Shown here: positions 44,729 through 55,467 of the stretch, piece after piece
How the letters are laid out: every line of letters starts with the position of its first letter
How positions within the stretch are numbered: the first letter of the stretch is position 1
Origin: Streptosporangium amethystogenes
Lineage (GTDB): Bacteria > Actinomycetota > Actinomycetes > Streptosporangiales > Streptosporangiaceae
Length of the DNA: 64,000 nucleotides
Direction: 5' to 3'
Assembly (NCBI RefSeq): GCF_000721075.1
Contig: NZ_JOEQ01000006.1
Coordinates: forward strand, 1 to 64,000
Notes under the pieces: model-generated
Told to the model about the DNA's origin: nothing
Databases searched by the model: none
Seen by the model: the letters and a program-made list of their open reading frames with translations, nothing else
Position numbers and translations under genes: made by a program

Positions 44729-47518
44729 TCACCTCCCTGCGCGTATCCGCACCGGGGAGGGCCGGGTTCCGGTCGGAGGAATCTTTCCGCTCTTCAACGC
44801 GAACGTCATCAACTGCTTGAAGACCGGGGCGGCGATCTCCCCACCGTAGTGGCCCTGCTGGGGGTCCTGGAGCACCGCCAGGACGACCAGGCGGGGCTTG
44901 TCCACCGGAGCGAAACCAACGAACGTCGCGGTGTATCCGCAGTAGCCCTGGCATCTGGTGTCATAGCGCATCGCGGTGCCCGTCTTGCCCGCCACCCGGT
45001 AGCCGTCGATCGCGGCGAGGTTGCCGGTGCCCTCCTCGCTCACCGCGGCCTCCAGCATGGCGGCGATCTCCCGCGCCGTACGCTCACCGACCACCCGGGT
45101 CCGCTTACCCGGAGCGGACGGCGTGAACGCGCCGTTCTCGCCGGTCGTGCCGGCCACGATCTGCGGGGTGACGCGCACCCCGCCGTTGGCGATGGTCTGG
45201 TAGACGCTCGCCGTCTGGAGCGCGGTCACCGAGATGCCCTGGCCGTAGGCGATCGTGCAGCGCTGGCTGCCCGACCAGTTCTTCCAGTCGGGCAGCAGCC
45301 CCGCCTCCTCCCCCGGCAGCCCGGTGCCGGGTTTCGCGCCGAAACCGAAGCGCTGGAGCATCGAGTGGAGCTTCTCGTCGCCGATCTTCTGGGTGGCCAG
45401 GATGGTGCCCACGTTGCTGGAGGTCGCCACGACACCCGAGAAGGTCAGGCGCTCGACGGCGTGCGGGTGGGAGTCCTTCAGCACCCGGTCGGCACACCTG
45501 ATCTGGTCGGGGACGGTGAACAGGGTGTCCGGCCGCACGGCCCCCGACTCCAGCGCCGCCGCGGCGGTGATGACCTTGTTGGTGCTGCCCGGTTCGAACA
45601 CGTCGGTGACCGACCGGTTGACCCGGTCCTCCACCGGGGATTCCTTCCAGTTCTTCAGGTCGAGTTCCGGCGCGTTCGCCATGGCGATCACCCGACCGGT
45701 CTGCACGTCCAGCACGATGGCGCTGCCGGTGCGCGACCCGGTGGCCTTGACCTGCTCGCTGATCGCCTTCTGCGCGGCCCACTGGACGTCGCGGTCGATG
45801 GTCAGCCGCACGTCCCTGCCCTCGATGGGCGCCCGCAGGGTGCTGCGGGTCATCGGGATGCGCTGCCCTCTGGCGCCCGTCTCGATGATCTGCTCGCCGT
45901 CTCGGCCCGCGAGCAGCTTGTCGTAGGTGTTCTCCAGCCCGGCCAGTCCGGTGCCGTCGGTGCCGACGAAACCCAGCAGGCTGCCCGCCAGGTCGCCGCC
46001 CGGGTAGTCACGCCGGTAGCGGTGCTTGCTGCCGACGCCTTTGAACTCGTACGCCATGATCCGCTGGGCGAGTGCGGGATCGACGGCGGCGGCGATCTGC
46101 GCGTAGTGGCTGGTGCCGTCGGCCAGCTTGGCGGCGATCGGGTCCTTGGGCTCGTTCAGCTCCTTGGCCAGGACCGCGGCCACCCGGTCGCGCTGCGCGG
46201 CGACGACCTGCGAGGGGTCGACGAAGATCTCGCGCGCCTCCAGGGTCAGCGCGAGCTCGTGTCCGTTGACGTCGGTGATCGAGCCCCTTCTCGCGGGCAG
46301 CTTCTCACCCTGTACGCGCTGCTTGGCCGCCTCGGCGGTGTAGACCTTCGAGTCGAGGCCCTGAAGCTGGATGAGCCGCCCCGCGAAGATGGACAGCACG
46401 AAGGTCATCGCCATCAGGCCGATGCCGATACGCCTGCGGGGGTTGCCCAGGCGCAGCACCGCGGACGGGCGCGCCGGAGGCCGCGGCGGCCTGCCGCCGC
46501 CGCGTCCCATCGTGCGCGTGTGCTCCTGCTCCTGCGGCCGTTCGTTTCCACGACTTGGCGCGGGTCGCGCCCGGCCCGGCGGGCCCGGCGACTCCTGGGG
46601 TCGTGCGGACCGCGCCGGTCCGCGCGCGGCCTCGGAGCCGGTGGGCCTGCGCGGCGCCGAGGGGCCGCCGGGCCTGCCGGAGCCACCCGTGGCCCGGAGT
46701 ACCGAGGGGACGTCCGAAGCGCCGGGGGCGGGCGGCCTCGCGCCGGCCCCCTGCCTGCCGGTGGAACCCGGCCGCCCCGGAGAGCCGGATCTGCCGGACG
46801 TGCCCGCGACCGACGGCCTCGCCGGAGAACCGGACCTGGCAGGCCTGGCGGGCTTGTCGGATTTATCGGATTTATCGGATCTGCCAGGTCTGCCGGTGCC
46901 CTCCGAGGCCGCCGGACGGCCAGGCGAGCCCGTCCTGCCGGGACCGCCGGAGGTGGACGCCCGGCCGGAGCCGCCCGAAGCGGACGGCCTCGCGGCGGAG
47001 CCCGCCCTGCCGGCCCGCCCCGCCCCCTGGCCCTTGCCTGGACCTTCGGCGGAGGATCGCCCCCTGGCGGCACCGGACGCCTTCTCGTCTCCCTGTCCCC
47101 TGGCCGGAGAGCCCGCCCGGCCGGAGCCCGTGGTGGACGGTCTGCCCGAAGAGCCCGCGCGACCAGAACCGGATGACCTGCCCGAGGAACCGGGCCTACC
47201 CGGCCCATCGACGCCCTGCGCCCGGCCGGCGGAACCCGCACGGCCAGAACCAGAGGAACCAGACGATCTCGACGAACCGGACCTGCCGGACGCCGGGGGC
47301 CTGCCCGGGGAGGCGGGCCCGCCGGGACTGTCGGGGACACCGGGAGCACCTGAAGGCCCGGCGCCCTCGGAACCGGGCCTACCGGGAACGTCCGAGGCCC
47401 CGCCGGGTTTACCCGGCCGGCCGGGGCCGCCGGAAGACCGGCGGCCGGAGCTTCCCGCCGATCCGCCCGAGGAGCCGCCGCGGCCCTGTCCGGGCCCCCG
47501 TCCGCCGCTCTCTCTCAC
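44729..47518 (-). CDS. ftsI: Septal transpeptidase FtsI (PBP3/PbpB) with long disordered N-terminus
   Basis: This class B PBP cross-links septal peptidoglycan. After the membrane helix (RIGIGLMAMTFVLSIFAGRLIQLQ, near 370-393) come the dimerisation domain (RRGSITDVNGHELA) and the transpeptidase with STNK (Ser645), SSN and KTGTAMRYD. It is 929 residues, against about 600 in relatives, because about 336 Gly/Ser/Arg/Pro-rich residues precede Met337. Its GTG at 47518 overlaps the ftsL stop as GTGA, supporting the long form. Met337 (46510) is a possible second start, with weak AGGAG sites about 14 nt upstream. Confidence 0.93.
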   Translation of the reverse strand: MRESGGRGPGQGRGGSSGGSAGSSGRRSSGGPGRPGKPGGASDVPGRPGSEGAGPSGAPGVPDSPGGPASPGRPPASGRSGSSRSSGSSGSGRAGSAGRAQGVDGPGRPGSSGRSSGSGRAGSSGRPSTTGSGRAGSPARGQGDEKASGAARGRSSAEGPGKGQGAGRAGRAGSAARPSASGGSGRASTSGGPGRTGSPGRPAASEGTGRPGRSDKSDKSDKPARPARSGSPARPSVAGTSGRSGSPGRPGSTGRQGAGARPPAPGASDVPSVLRATGGSGRPGGPSAPRRPTGSEAARGPARSARPQESPGPPGRARPAPSRGNERPQEQEHTRTMGRGGGRPPRPPARPSAVLRLGNPRRRIGIGLMAMTFVLSIFAGRLIQLQGLDSKVYTAEAAKQRVQGEKLPARRGSITDVNGHELALTLEAREIFVDPSQVVAAQRDRVAAVLAKELNEPKDPIAAKLADGTSHYAQIAAAVDPALAQRIMAYEFKGVGSKHRYRRDYPGGDLAGSLLGFVGTDGTGLAGLENTYDKLLAGRDGEQIIETGARGQRIPMTRSTLRAPIEGRDVRLTIDRDVQWAAQKAISEQVKATGSRTGSAIVLDVQTGRVIAMANAPELDLKNWKESPVEDRVNRSVTDVFEPGSTNKVITAAAALESGAVRPDTLFTVPDQIRCADRVLKDSHPHAVERLTFSGVVATSSNVGTILATQKIGDEKLHSMLQRFGFGAKPGTGLPGEEAGLLPDWKNWSGSQRCTIAYGQGISVTALQTASVYQTIANGGVRVTPQIVAGTTGENGAFTPSAPGKRTRVVGERTAREIAAMLEAAVSEEGTGNLAAIDGYRVAGKTGTAMRYDTRCQGYCGYTATFVGFAPVDKPRLVVLAVLQDPQQGHYGGEIAAPVFKQLMTFALKSGKIPPTGTRPSPVRIRAGR
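46511..47515 (-). repeat. Low-complexity coding region of FtsI
   Basis: It encodes degenerate Gly-Arg-Pro/Gly-Ser units such as GRPGSSGRSSGSGRAGSSGRP. It includes a 27-bp microsatellite at 46854-46880 (three 9-bp units) giving SDKSDKSDK. The stretch is strongly basic and predicted disordered and cytoplasmic. Confidence 0.75.
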
Positions 47519-48045
47519 TGGCCCGTGCCCGGCACTCGCTCCTGCCCTGCGGGCGTCTGACCGTCACTGGCGGCCCTGCTGGCAGGTTTGTCGGGGGTGA
47601 TGACACGCGCGGTGTCCCAGTCGGGCCCAAGCCCCTGGTACTCGTTGTTCTTCGCGACCGCGTCGGGCATCTCCCTCCGCATGTTCTCGCTCTGCTTCGC
47701 CTCTTTCTCGATGCGCAGACCGCTGATCTCCTTGCGCAGCCCGTTGGCCCTGAAGGAGTCCTTGGCGAGCACGGCGTTCAGCAGCAGCAGGCTGACCAGG
47801 CCGCCGCAGAGCAGGCCGACCACGAGCAGCAGGAAAGGAGCCCTCGGCGCCCGCGCGCGACGGGCCGCGGGAGCCGCCTGGGCCTGGGCGGCCGGACCGG
47901 AGACGGGCATGGGCCTGGCCGGACCGCCGCGGCGCCCCTGCGGCATCGCACGGGGGACACGCACGGGACGCGCGCCGCGACCGGGCACGGTACGGCTGGG
48001 CGCGGCGCGTCGGACGTCTGTCTCACTCCTCGTCAACTGCCTCAC
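47515..48045 (-). CDS. ftsL: FtsL-like septum formation protein
   Basis: This small bitopic divisome protein (176 residues) occupies the ftsL position between rsmH and ftsI. A basic, Pro/Ala/Arg-rich cytoplasmic N-terminus (about 1-69) precedes one membrane helix ([23 protein letters not shown]). A leucine-zipper-like coiled coil ([22 protein letters not shown]) and a polar tail follow. The cytoplasmic part is long, as in neighbouring FtsI. GTG start with GAGAGG; it overlaps rsmH by 23 nt. Confidence 0.82.
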   Translation of the reverse strand: MRQLTRSETDVRRAAPSRTVPGRGARPVRVPRAMPQGRRGGPARPMPVSGPAAQAQAAPAARRARAPRAPFLLLVVGLLCGGLVSLLLLNAVLAKDSFRANGLRKEISGLRIEKEAKQSENMRREMPDAVAKNNEYQGLGPDWDTARVITPDKPASRAASDGQTPAGQERVPGTGQ

Positions 48046-49015
48046 GGATCCTCTCTGCCGCCCGACACCGGGCAGAGGCGGCCCGCGGGTTGCGGGCCAC
48101 CTCCTCTTCGCTCGGAAGCTCGGCTCCCCTCGTCAGGAGCGCGAACCGCGGCTGGTGAGCCGGCAGCGGGACAGGGAGGCCAACGGGGCCGGTGTCCCTG
48201 GTCCGCGCGGTGATGACCTGCTTTGTCAGCCGGTCCTCAAGGGAGTGGTACGCGAGCACGACGACGCGCCCGCCCAGCGTCAATGCGTCGAGCGCGGCTG
48301 GGAGCGCGCGTTCCAGCGCCGTCAACTCCGCGTTCACCTCGATCCGCAACGCCTGAAAAGTCCTTTTAGCGGGGTTGCCCCCGGTCCTGCGGGTAGCGGC
48401 GGGGATCGCCGTCCGGACGATCTCCGCAAGCCGCTTGGTAGACGTTATGGCCTCCCTGGCCCTTTCCTTGAGGATTAGATGCGCGACACGCGGGGCGAAT
48501 CGTTCTTCTCCGTAATCCCGCAGGATCCGGATCAGCTCGGCGGCCGAATAGGTGTTGACCACGATCTCGGCCGTGAGCTCCTCGTCACGGTCCATCCGCA
48601 TGTCCAGCGGCGCGTCGTAGGAGTAGGCGAAACCACGCTCGGCCTCGTCCAGTTGCGGAGAGGAGACCCCCAGGTCGAACAGGGCGGCGTCGACCCGGGG
48701 GTGGCCGGCGTCGGCCAGCACCTCGGAGAGCTCGTCGGAGACCGCGCGCACCAGCGTGATCCGGTTCGAGTACGGCGCGAGCCTGGCCGTGGAACGTTCG
48801 ATGGCGGTGGGGTCGCGATCGATCCCGATCAGATGGAGCGAGGGGTGCGCGGCGAGCAGCGCCTCGGCATGGCCGCCGAGTCCGAGGTTGGCGTCGACGA
48901 GCACCGGGGCGGGGCGGGCCAGCGCCGGAGCGAGCAACTCCAGTACCCGATCGAGCATGACGGGGACGTGTCCCCCCGGCGCCTGAAGATCATGGCTGTG
49001 GTTTTCGGCGCGCAT
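48023..49015 (-). CDS. rsmH: 16S rRNA m4C1402 methyltransferase RsmH (MraW)
   Basis: RsmH N4-methylates C1402 of 16S rRNA using SAM. The 330 residues begin [15 protein letters not shown] and include the SAM loop [45 protein letters not shown] and [11 protein letters not shown]. The ATG at 49015 follows AAGGAGG; an upstream TTG is too close to that site. It is the second gene of the dcw cluster, 227 bp after mraZ. Confidence 0.95.
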   Translation of the reverse strand: MRAENHSHDLQAPGGHVPVMLDRVLELLAPALARPAPVLVDANLGLGGHAEALLAAHPSLHLIGIDRDPTAIERSTARLAPYSNRITLVRAVSDELSEVLADAGHPRVDAALFDLGVSSPQLDEAERGFAYSYDAPLDMRMDRDEELTAEIVVNTYSAAELIRILRDYGEERFAPRVAHLILKERAREAITSTKRLAEIVRTAIPAATRRTGGNPAKRTFQALRIEVNAELTALERALPAALDALTLGGRVVVLAYHSLEDRLTKQVITARTRDTGPVGLPVPLPAHQPRFALLTRGAELPSEEEVARNPRAASARCRAAERIREAVDEE

Positions 49016-49242
49016 GAAGCGCAACCCTCCTTATTTCCCGCCCCGTCCCACGGACGCGCGGCGGACGCTCACCGGTGTCTTGAAAACTGGCCCCCACCCC
49101 CGGGGCCGTCCGGCCAGGTCCCCATCCGCACCCGCGTATCCGTCCGTCACCTGACACCGGGGAAGGTGCATCAGCTGACGGGCAGGTGGTTGCGGGTGGA
49201 GACCTCGCCGAACGACGTTTTACCGATGAGTCGACCGTGGAG

Positions 49243-49674
49243 TCACAAAATCCCTGGCAGCACCTCCTCCGACAGATCGGCGAAAGCCTGCTCTTGGTCG
49301 GCCAGATAGGTGCTCCAGGCGTGTTCGTCCCAGATCTCCAGCCGGGTGTTGGCTCCGATGACCACGCAGTCACGGCGCAGGCTGGCGTATTCGCGCAGAG
49401 CCTGCGGAACGGTGATCCGCCCCTGTTTGTCGGCGACCTCGTCGGATGCGCCGGCGAAGATGACACGACTGTAGTCACGGACCGCCTTGGCGGTCACCGG
49501 CGCGTTGCGCAGAGCCTCGGTTATGCGTTGGAACTCCTCTACGGGAAAAACGTAGAGGCAACGCTCCTGGCCTTTGGTGATCACCAGACCCTCCGCCAGC
49601 TCCTCACGGTACTTCGCCGGCAGGAACAGCCGTCCCTTCTCATCGAGACGCAGGTGGTGAGTGCCGAGGAACAT
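49243..49674 (-). CDS. mraZ: Transcriptional regulator MraZ
   Basis: MraZ is a ring-forming DNA-binding protein that controls the dcw cluster. The 143 residues comprise two AbrB-like halves ([26 protein letters not shown], and [25 protein letters not shown]), each with the DxKGR/DKQGR core. The ATG at 49674 follows GGGAGG; the longer open frame upstream covers the promoter and operator and is not coding. First gene of the cluster. Confidence 0.95.
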   Translation of the reverse strand: MFLGTHHLRLDEKGRLFLPAKYREELAEGLVITKGQERCLYVFPVEEFQRITEALRNAPVTAKAVRDYSRVIFAGASDEVADKQGRITVPQALREYASLRRDCVVIGANTRLEIWDEHAWSTYLADQEQAFADLSEEVLPGIL

Positions 49675-49719
49675 CGGCTCCACCTCCCGTGCCCAGCGGA
49701 GAACCAGGCGTCGCAGCCG

Positions 49720-49759
49720 TGCCCTCCACTGCGCACCACCATACTCCACTTCTCTCCAC
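49720..49759 (-). promoter_or_regulatory. MraZ box array over the mraZ promoter
   Basis: On the reverse strand four consecutive 10-bp units read GTGGAGAGAA, GTGGAGTATG, GTGGTGCGCA and GTGGAGGGCA. They overlap a candidate promoter (TTGACG at 49766-49761, TATGGT 16 bp on). Known MraZ operators are GTGGG/TGGGA-like repeats spaced one helical turn apart, so this is a likely autoregulatory site. Confidence 0.75.
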
Positions 49760-49821
49760 CGTCAACTGATTCCGCGCCTCTTCACGGCGGGTTTCGCCGA
49801 CATTTCCCCAGTTCAAATGGG

Positions 49822-49841
49822 GTGGTGCGGAGTGGAGGGGG
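49822..49841 (+). promoter_or_regulatory. Possible second MraZ-type box pair facing moxR
   Basis: GTGGTGCGGA and GTGGAGGGGG are adjacent 10-bp units on the forward strand, matching the mraZ boxes in the opposite orientation. A weaker pair (GTGAAGAATG, GTGGAAGGTG) lies at 49921-49940. The divergent region 49760-50166 contains no supported gene; TAGGGT at 50076-50081 could be a -10 element for moxR. Confidence 0.35.
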
Positions 49842-50166
49842 TAAGCGGCCCGGCATACGTCACGGGCGTGTCGGGAAGATTGCCGAATAGTCCAAAGATC
49901 ATGAAATGGACTGTAAGGCGGTGAAGAATGGTGGAAGGTGAAACAGCACCACGCCCGTCACAGGATCGGCACGTCACTCACACAGGAACGCGACGATCAT
50001 GGCGCACACTATGGCTGATCACCCGAAACCATCCTTGATGACCACATAAGGTCGCCGTTGGAACGCGCGGCGCCGTAGGGTCGTAAACAGAATGAGTAAC
50101 GGGATCGCAAAGATTCCGCAACGGCAACCCCCCGGCGCACAACCGCCGCATCCTCATGGAGGCCTG

Positions 50167-51140
<974 letters not shown>

Positions 51141-51144
<4 letters not shown>

Positions 51145-52397
51145 CCTCCGGCCTCAAGGCGCTCACCGCCCGCGGCCGGTCCTTCGTCGCGTCCGGCGTC
51201 GCGGCGCTGCTGTGCGCCTTCCTCCTCGGCGAGCACGACCTGCTCAGGATCGGCGTGCTGATCGTCTCGCTGCCGCTGCTGGCGGCCATGGTGGTCGCCC
51301 GTACCCGCTACCGGCTGAGCTGTGCGCGGCGTCTGGATCCGCCCAGGGCCGAGATGGGCAGCGAGGCCACCGTGACGCTGCGGCTGGAGAACGTCACCCG
51401 GCTGCCGACCGGTCTGCTGATGGTCGAGGACACCGTTCCCTACGCCCTCGGCGCCCGGCCCAGGTTCGTGCTGGACCGGGTGGAGCCGCAGGGGATCCGG
51501 GAGATCGACTACCGGGTCCGCTCCGACCTGCGCGGCCGCTTCACCATCGGCCCGCTCTCCATCCGGATCAGCGACCCCTTCGGCCTGGTCGAGCTGACCA
51601 GGTCGTTCACCATCAGCGACACGCTGATGGTGACGCCCCAGGTGGTGGCGCTGCCCCACGTCCGTCTGGTCGGCGAGTGGAGCGGCGGCGGTGACAGCCG
51701 TACCAGGAGCGTCGCGGCGGCGGGGGACGACGACGTCGCCCCCCGCGAGTACCGGCAGGGCGACGACCTGCGGCGGGTGCACTGGCGCTCGACCGCCAGA
51801 CACGGCGAGCTGATGGTCCGGCGCGAGGAGCAGCAGTGGCAGAGCAGAGGTGCGCTGCTGCTGGACACACGGCGGTACGCCCACCGGGGTGAGGGCCCAC
51901 GCTCGTCGTTCGAGACCGCGGTCTCGGCCGCCGCCTCCATCGGCGTGCACCTGGCCCATGAGGGTCTCGGCCTGCGCCTGGTCACCGACCAGGGGGCCGA
52001 GCACCTCACCGACAGCGGGCTGAGCCTGTCGCTGCTGGACACCCTGGCCGTGGTGAAGACCAGCCCGGCGCGGTCGCTGGAGTACGGCGTCGGCGCGCTG
52101 CGCCAGGGCGGCGGCGATGGGCTGATCGTGGCCGTACTCGGCAAGATGGACCTCGACCAGGCCCGGGAGCTGGCCAGGGTCAGGCACGGCAAGACGACCG
52201 GCGTGGCCGTGATGCTGGACGTGGCGGGATGGGAGCGTCCCGAACTCGGCGAGGACGAGGACTTCCAGGCGGCGCGGGCGGTTTTGACGGGGACGGGCTG
52301 GCGCGTCGTGCGACTGGCCGCCGGCGCCTCCGTCGCGAGCGTGTGGCAGGACGCCGCGCAGCGCGGGCGATCCTTGGCGAGCAGGGGCAACGCATGA
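51141..52397 (+). CDS. DUF58 domain membrane protein
   Basis: This 418-residue protein has two N-terminal membrane helices (about 14-50) and a DUF58 core ending in a VWA-like fold. The hallmark REYRQGDDLRRVHWRSTARHGELMVRREEQQ is present, with SDLRGRFTIGPLSIRISDPFGL before it. DUF58 proteins are paired with MoxR ATPases, probably as targets. It overlaps both neighbours (GTGA and ATGA), so the three genes form one coupled operon. Confidence 0.9.
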
Positions 52398-54808
52398 GAC
52401 TTCCCATCGCGTCGGGCGTGGCCACGGGAGCGGTCGCGATCGCGCTCTATCCCCTCTTCCAGGGCGGCGCCTGGTTCTGGAGCAGCCTCGGCGCGATCCT
52501 GGTGGTGACCGGGATCGGCGTGCTGGCCGGCCACTACAGGCTGCCCGGCTGGCTGGTGCCGCCCGCCCAGGTGCTCGCGGTCTGGGTCTACCTGACCTCG
52601 GTGTTCGCCGGCGACGAGGCGTGGGCGAGGGCGGTGCCCACGAAGGAGTCGGTCCTGGCACTGGCCGAGCTGCTGGCGACGGGCTTCGCCGACATCCAGC
52701 GGTTCGCCGCCCCCGTGCCGGACAACGATGGAATCGTCCTGCTCACCTGCGGCGGCGTCGGCCTGATCGCGATCACCGTCGACCTGCTGGCCGCGCGGCT
52801 GCGCAGGGCGGCCCTCACCGGGCTGCCGCTGCTGGCGCTGTTCACCGTCCCTGCGGCGGTGGTCGCCGAGCCGATCAGCTGGCCGACGTTCATCGTCGGC
52901 GCCCTGGGCTATCTCGGCGTGCTCGTCGCCGACGGGCGGGAGCGGGTCAGCCACTGGGGCCGGGCGGTGCTGGTGCGCCGGACGTCCTCCTTCACCGTCA
53001 CGCGGCCCTCCTCCGATGCCGGGACGCTACGGCTGTCCGGCAGGCGCATCGGCTTCACCGCGATCGTGCTGGCCGTCCTGCTGCCCCTGCTGCTCCCCCC
53101 GCTGGAGCCCAACCCGCTGTTCTCGTTCGGTGTGGGCAACGGCGCGGGCGGCGGCAACTCGATCAGCATCCCGAACCCCATCGTCAACCTGCGCGGCCAG
53201 CTGTCGCTGCCGGAGAACTCCACGGTGCTGACCTACACGGTCAGCGACGGTGCGGCGCGCTACCTGCGGATGTACTCCCTCGACGTCTTCGACGGCGAGC
53301 AGTGGACGATGTCGGAGCCCAGGGGCCGCCCCGAGGACCGGACCTCCGACTCACCGATGCCACCGCCCCCCGGCCAGGGCGCGGACCTGCCCGTCACACC
53401 GGCGACCCTCGACATCACGGTGAGCGAGCAGGTCAGAAGGCTGAGCTTCCTGCCGCTGCCCTACCCCGCGTCCAAGGTCACGGTGGAGGGCGACTGGCGG
53501 CCCGACCGCGACACGCTCATGGTCTTCTCCACCAGGAACACCGCCGGGGGTCTGACCTACCAGGTGGTCACCGCCGAGCCCGAGCCCACTGCGGAGAGGC
53601 TCAAGGCGGCGGATCCGGCGGCCCCGGCGATCAGGGAACGGTACCTGGGGCTGCCGGAGAGCCTTCCCGAGGAGATCAGGGAACTGGCCACCCGGGTGAC
53701 CAAGCGCGACTCCAGCCAGTACGAGCAGGCGATCCAGCTGCAGGAGTTCTTCACGGAGAAGGGCGGGTTCACCTACAGCCTGGCCACCCAGGGGCATGAC
53801 GGCCCGGCGCTGACCGACTTCCTGATCCGCAACCGGACCGGTTACTGCGAGCAGTTCGCCGCCTCCATGGCGGTGCTGGCGCGCGTCCTGGGCATCCCCT
53901 CCCGGGTCGCCATCGGCTACACCGGTGGCGGCAGCCTGTCCGACCAGTGGCAGGTGCGCACCCATGACTCGCACGCCTGGCCCGAGCTGTACTTCGAGGG
54001 AACCGGATGGCTCCGTTTCGAACCCACGCCGACGGGCGGGGCGGGCCAGGGCAGCGCGACGGTCCCCTCCTACACCCGGCCAGAGGTGGCGTCGGCCACC
54101 CCCGACGAGCCGATCACGGCCCCTTCGGCGGACCCCGGCGACTCCGACCCCACCGGGGGGACGGCGGCCGGCCGCCGTGACCGGACGCTCGACCTCGACT
54201 CCGGTGGCCTGCCGATCGCACTGGACGAGGGCATGCCGCCGGCCGCGCGAATCGGCATCGGAGTCGTGATCGCGCTGCTGGTCGCGCTGATTCCGGCGAT
54301 GATCCGCTGGCAGCTGCGGGCCCGCCGCGACAGACACCACACCCGGCAGGTCAAGGGTCCCGACGGGGAGGATCCGGCCGGCGCCACGGCCCTCGGGGCC
54401 ATCCGGCGGGAGTCGGCGGTGCGGGCGTCCTGGGCCGAACTCGACGACGCTCTGTGCGACTACGGGATGTCGCGGCAGGCGAGTGAGAGCCCGCGCGCGC
54501 TGGCCAGGCGGCTGACGGAGCAGTACGGGTTCGAACCGGAGGCCGCCGCCGCGCTGGGGAGGATCACCTCGGCTGTGGAGCGGATGCTCTACGCCAGGGC
54601 CCCGGGTGAGACCGGCACGCTCCGTGCGGACCTGCGGAGTGTGCGGCGGGCGCTGGCCGCCACCGTGACCCGCGGCAGGCGGATCAGGGCTGTGCTGCTG
54701 CCGCCCTCCACGCTCCTGCGGATGCGAGGGCTCGGCGGGCGGGTGCTGGACGGCTTCGACCGGCTGGAGAACATCCAGCTCCGCAGGCCGACCGGGAAGG
54801 GCGCCTGA
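52394..54808 (+). CDS. Membrane transglutaminase-like protein
   Basis: This 804-residue protein has about six N-terminal membrane helices (to about 240) and an outer region. The transglutaminase core has Cys in GYCEQFAASMAVLARVLGIPSRVAIGYTGG and His-Asp in THDSHAWPELYFEGTGWLRFEPTP. Another membrane helix (ARIGIGVVIALLVALIPAMIRW) and a cytoplasmic DUF4129-like tail follow. The catalytic triad looks intact, so it may cleave or cross-link amide bonds outside the cell. Third gene of the MoxR operon. Confidence 0.9.
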   Translation: MRLPIASGVATGAVAIALYPLFQGGAWFWSSLGAILVVTGIGVLAGHYRLPGWLVPPAQVLAVWVYLTSVFAGDEAWARAVPTKESVLALAELLATGFADIQRFAAPVPDNDGIVLLTCGGVGLIAITVDLLAARLRRAALTGLPLLALFTVPAAVVAEPISWPTFIVGALGYLGVLVADGRERVSHWGRAVLVRRTSSFTVTRPSSDAGTLRLSGRRIGFTAIVLAVLLPLLLPPLEPNPLFSFGVGNGAGGGNSISIPNPIVNLRGQLSLPENSTVLTYTVSDGAARYLRMYSLDVFDGEQWTMSEPRGRPEDRTSDSPMPPPPGQGADLPVTPATLDITVSEQVRRLSFLPLPYPASKVTVEGDWRPDRDTLMVFSTRNTAGGLTYQVVTAEPEPTAERLKAADPAAPAIRERYLGLPESLPEEIRELATRVTKRDSSQYEQAIQLQEFFTEKGGFTYSLATQGHDGPALTDFLIRNRTGYCEQFAASMAVLARVLGIPSRVAIGYTGGGSLSDQWQVRTHDSHAWPELYFEGTGWLRFEPTPTGGAGQGSATVPSYTRPEVASATPDEPITAPSADPGDSDPTGGTAAGRRDRTLDLDSGGLPIALDEGMPPAARIGIGVVIALLVALIPAMIRWQLRARRDRHHTRQVKGPDGEDPAGATALGAIRRESAVRASWAELDDALCDYGMSRQASESPRALARRLTEQYGFEPEAAAALGRITSAVERMLYARAPGETGTLRADLRSVRRALAATVTRGRRIRAVLLPPSTLLRMRGLGGRVLDGFDRLENIQLRRPTGKGA

Positions 54809-54918
54809 GCAAGGCGGATTCACCAGATGGCAGGGGCCGCTTCCAGTCGGGAGCGGCCCTCGTCGTCCAAGGGGTCGGGGAGGAGATCCGCCGCCGCGAA
54901 CGGCGGCGGGCCCGGCGG

Positions 54919-55320
54919 CTAGTGCTCGTCGTTACGACGGCGCCAGCGCTCCTCCATGCGTTCCATGAAGCTCTGGCGGGAACCACTGCGGCGCCCCCCC
55001 TTGCCTCGCGGCTGATCGGACGGTACGGCCGCGCCGGCCTCACCGAACCCGTTCATCCGCTTCCAGCTGGACAGACCCCACAGACACGCGGCGAGCATGA
55101 CCACGAAACCGCCGACGCCGAGCGGGATGTTGATGATCACAACGCCGACCATCAGCAGGACGACACCCAGGATGAAGCCGATGGAGGCCTTCACCAGGCG
55201 GCGCCTGTAGTGGCTGCGGGGATCACTGATCCTGACGGTGTTGGCCCACTTCGGGTCCTCGGCGTAGAGTGCCTGCTCGATCTGGTCGAGCAAGCGCTGC
55301 TCGTGCTCAGAGAGCGGCAC
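54919..55320 (-). CDS. DUF3040 family membrane protein
   Basis: This 133-residue protein has the family N-terminus PLSEHEQRLLDQIEQALYAEDPKWANTVR, two membrane helices (ASIGFILGVVLLMVGVVII and GVGGFVVMLAACLWGLS) and a basic C-terminal tail (MERMEERWRRRNDEH). The function is unknown. The GTG at 55320 follows GGGAGG and gives the family length. It converges on the transglutaminase gene and lies 147 bp downstream of dinB. Confidence 0.88.
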   Translation of the reverse strand: MPLSEHEQRLLDQIEQALYAEDPKWANTVRISDPRSHYRRRLVKASIGFILGVVLLMVGVVIINIPLGVGGFVVMLAACLWGLSSWKRMNGFGEAGAAVPSDQPRGKGGRRSGSRQSFMERMEERWRRRNDEH

Positions 55321-55467
55321 GGCGCCTCCCAAGGACAGCCCCAGGACGGGGAAGACGGTGACGGACGACACGGGGTGTCCGAACCTCGCGGTCGGTTATC
55401 CCCAGAATACGAGGCTGTAGACGTAGACGAAAGAAAACGTCCAACGTAGTCCAAACCGGAGGCCGCG

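Noticed and set aside
46371..48213. Long forward-strand open frames opposite ftsI and ftsL
   Set aside because: They mirror the GC-rich low-complexity coding strand, have no ribosome-binding sites or domains, and oppose a clear gene.
49675..49749. 25-residue N-terminal extension of MraZ
   Set aside because: It covers the operator and promoter, and MraZ homology starts at MFLGTHH with GGGAGG upstream.
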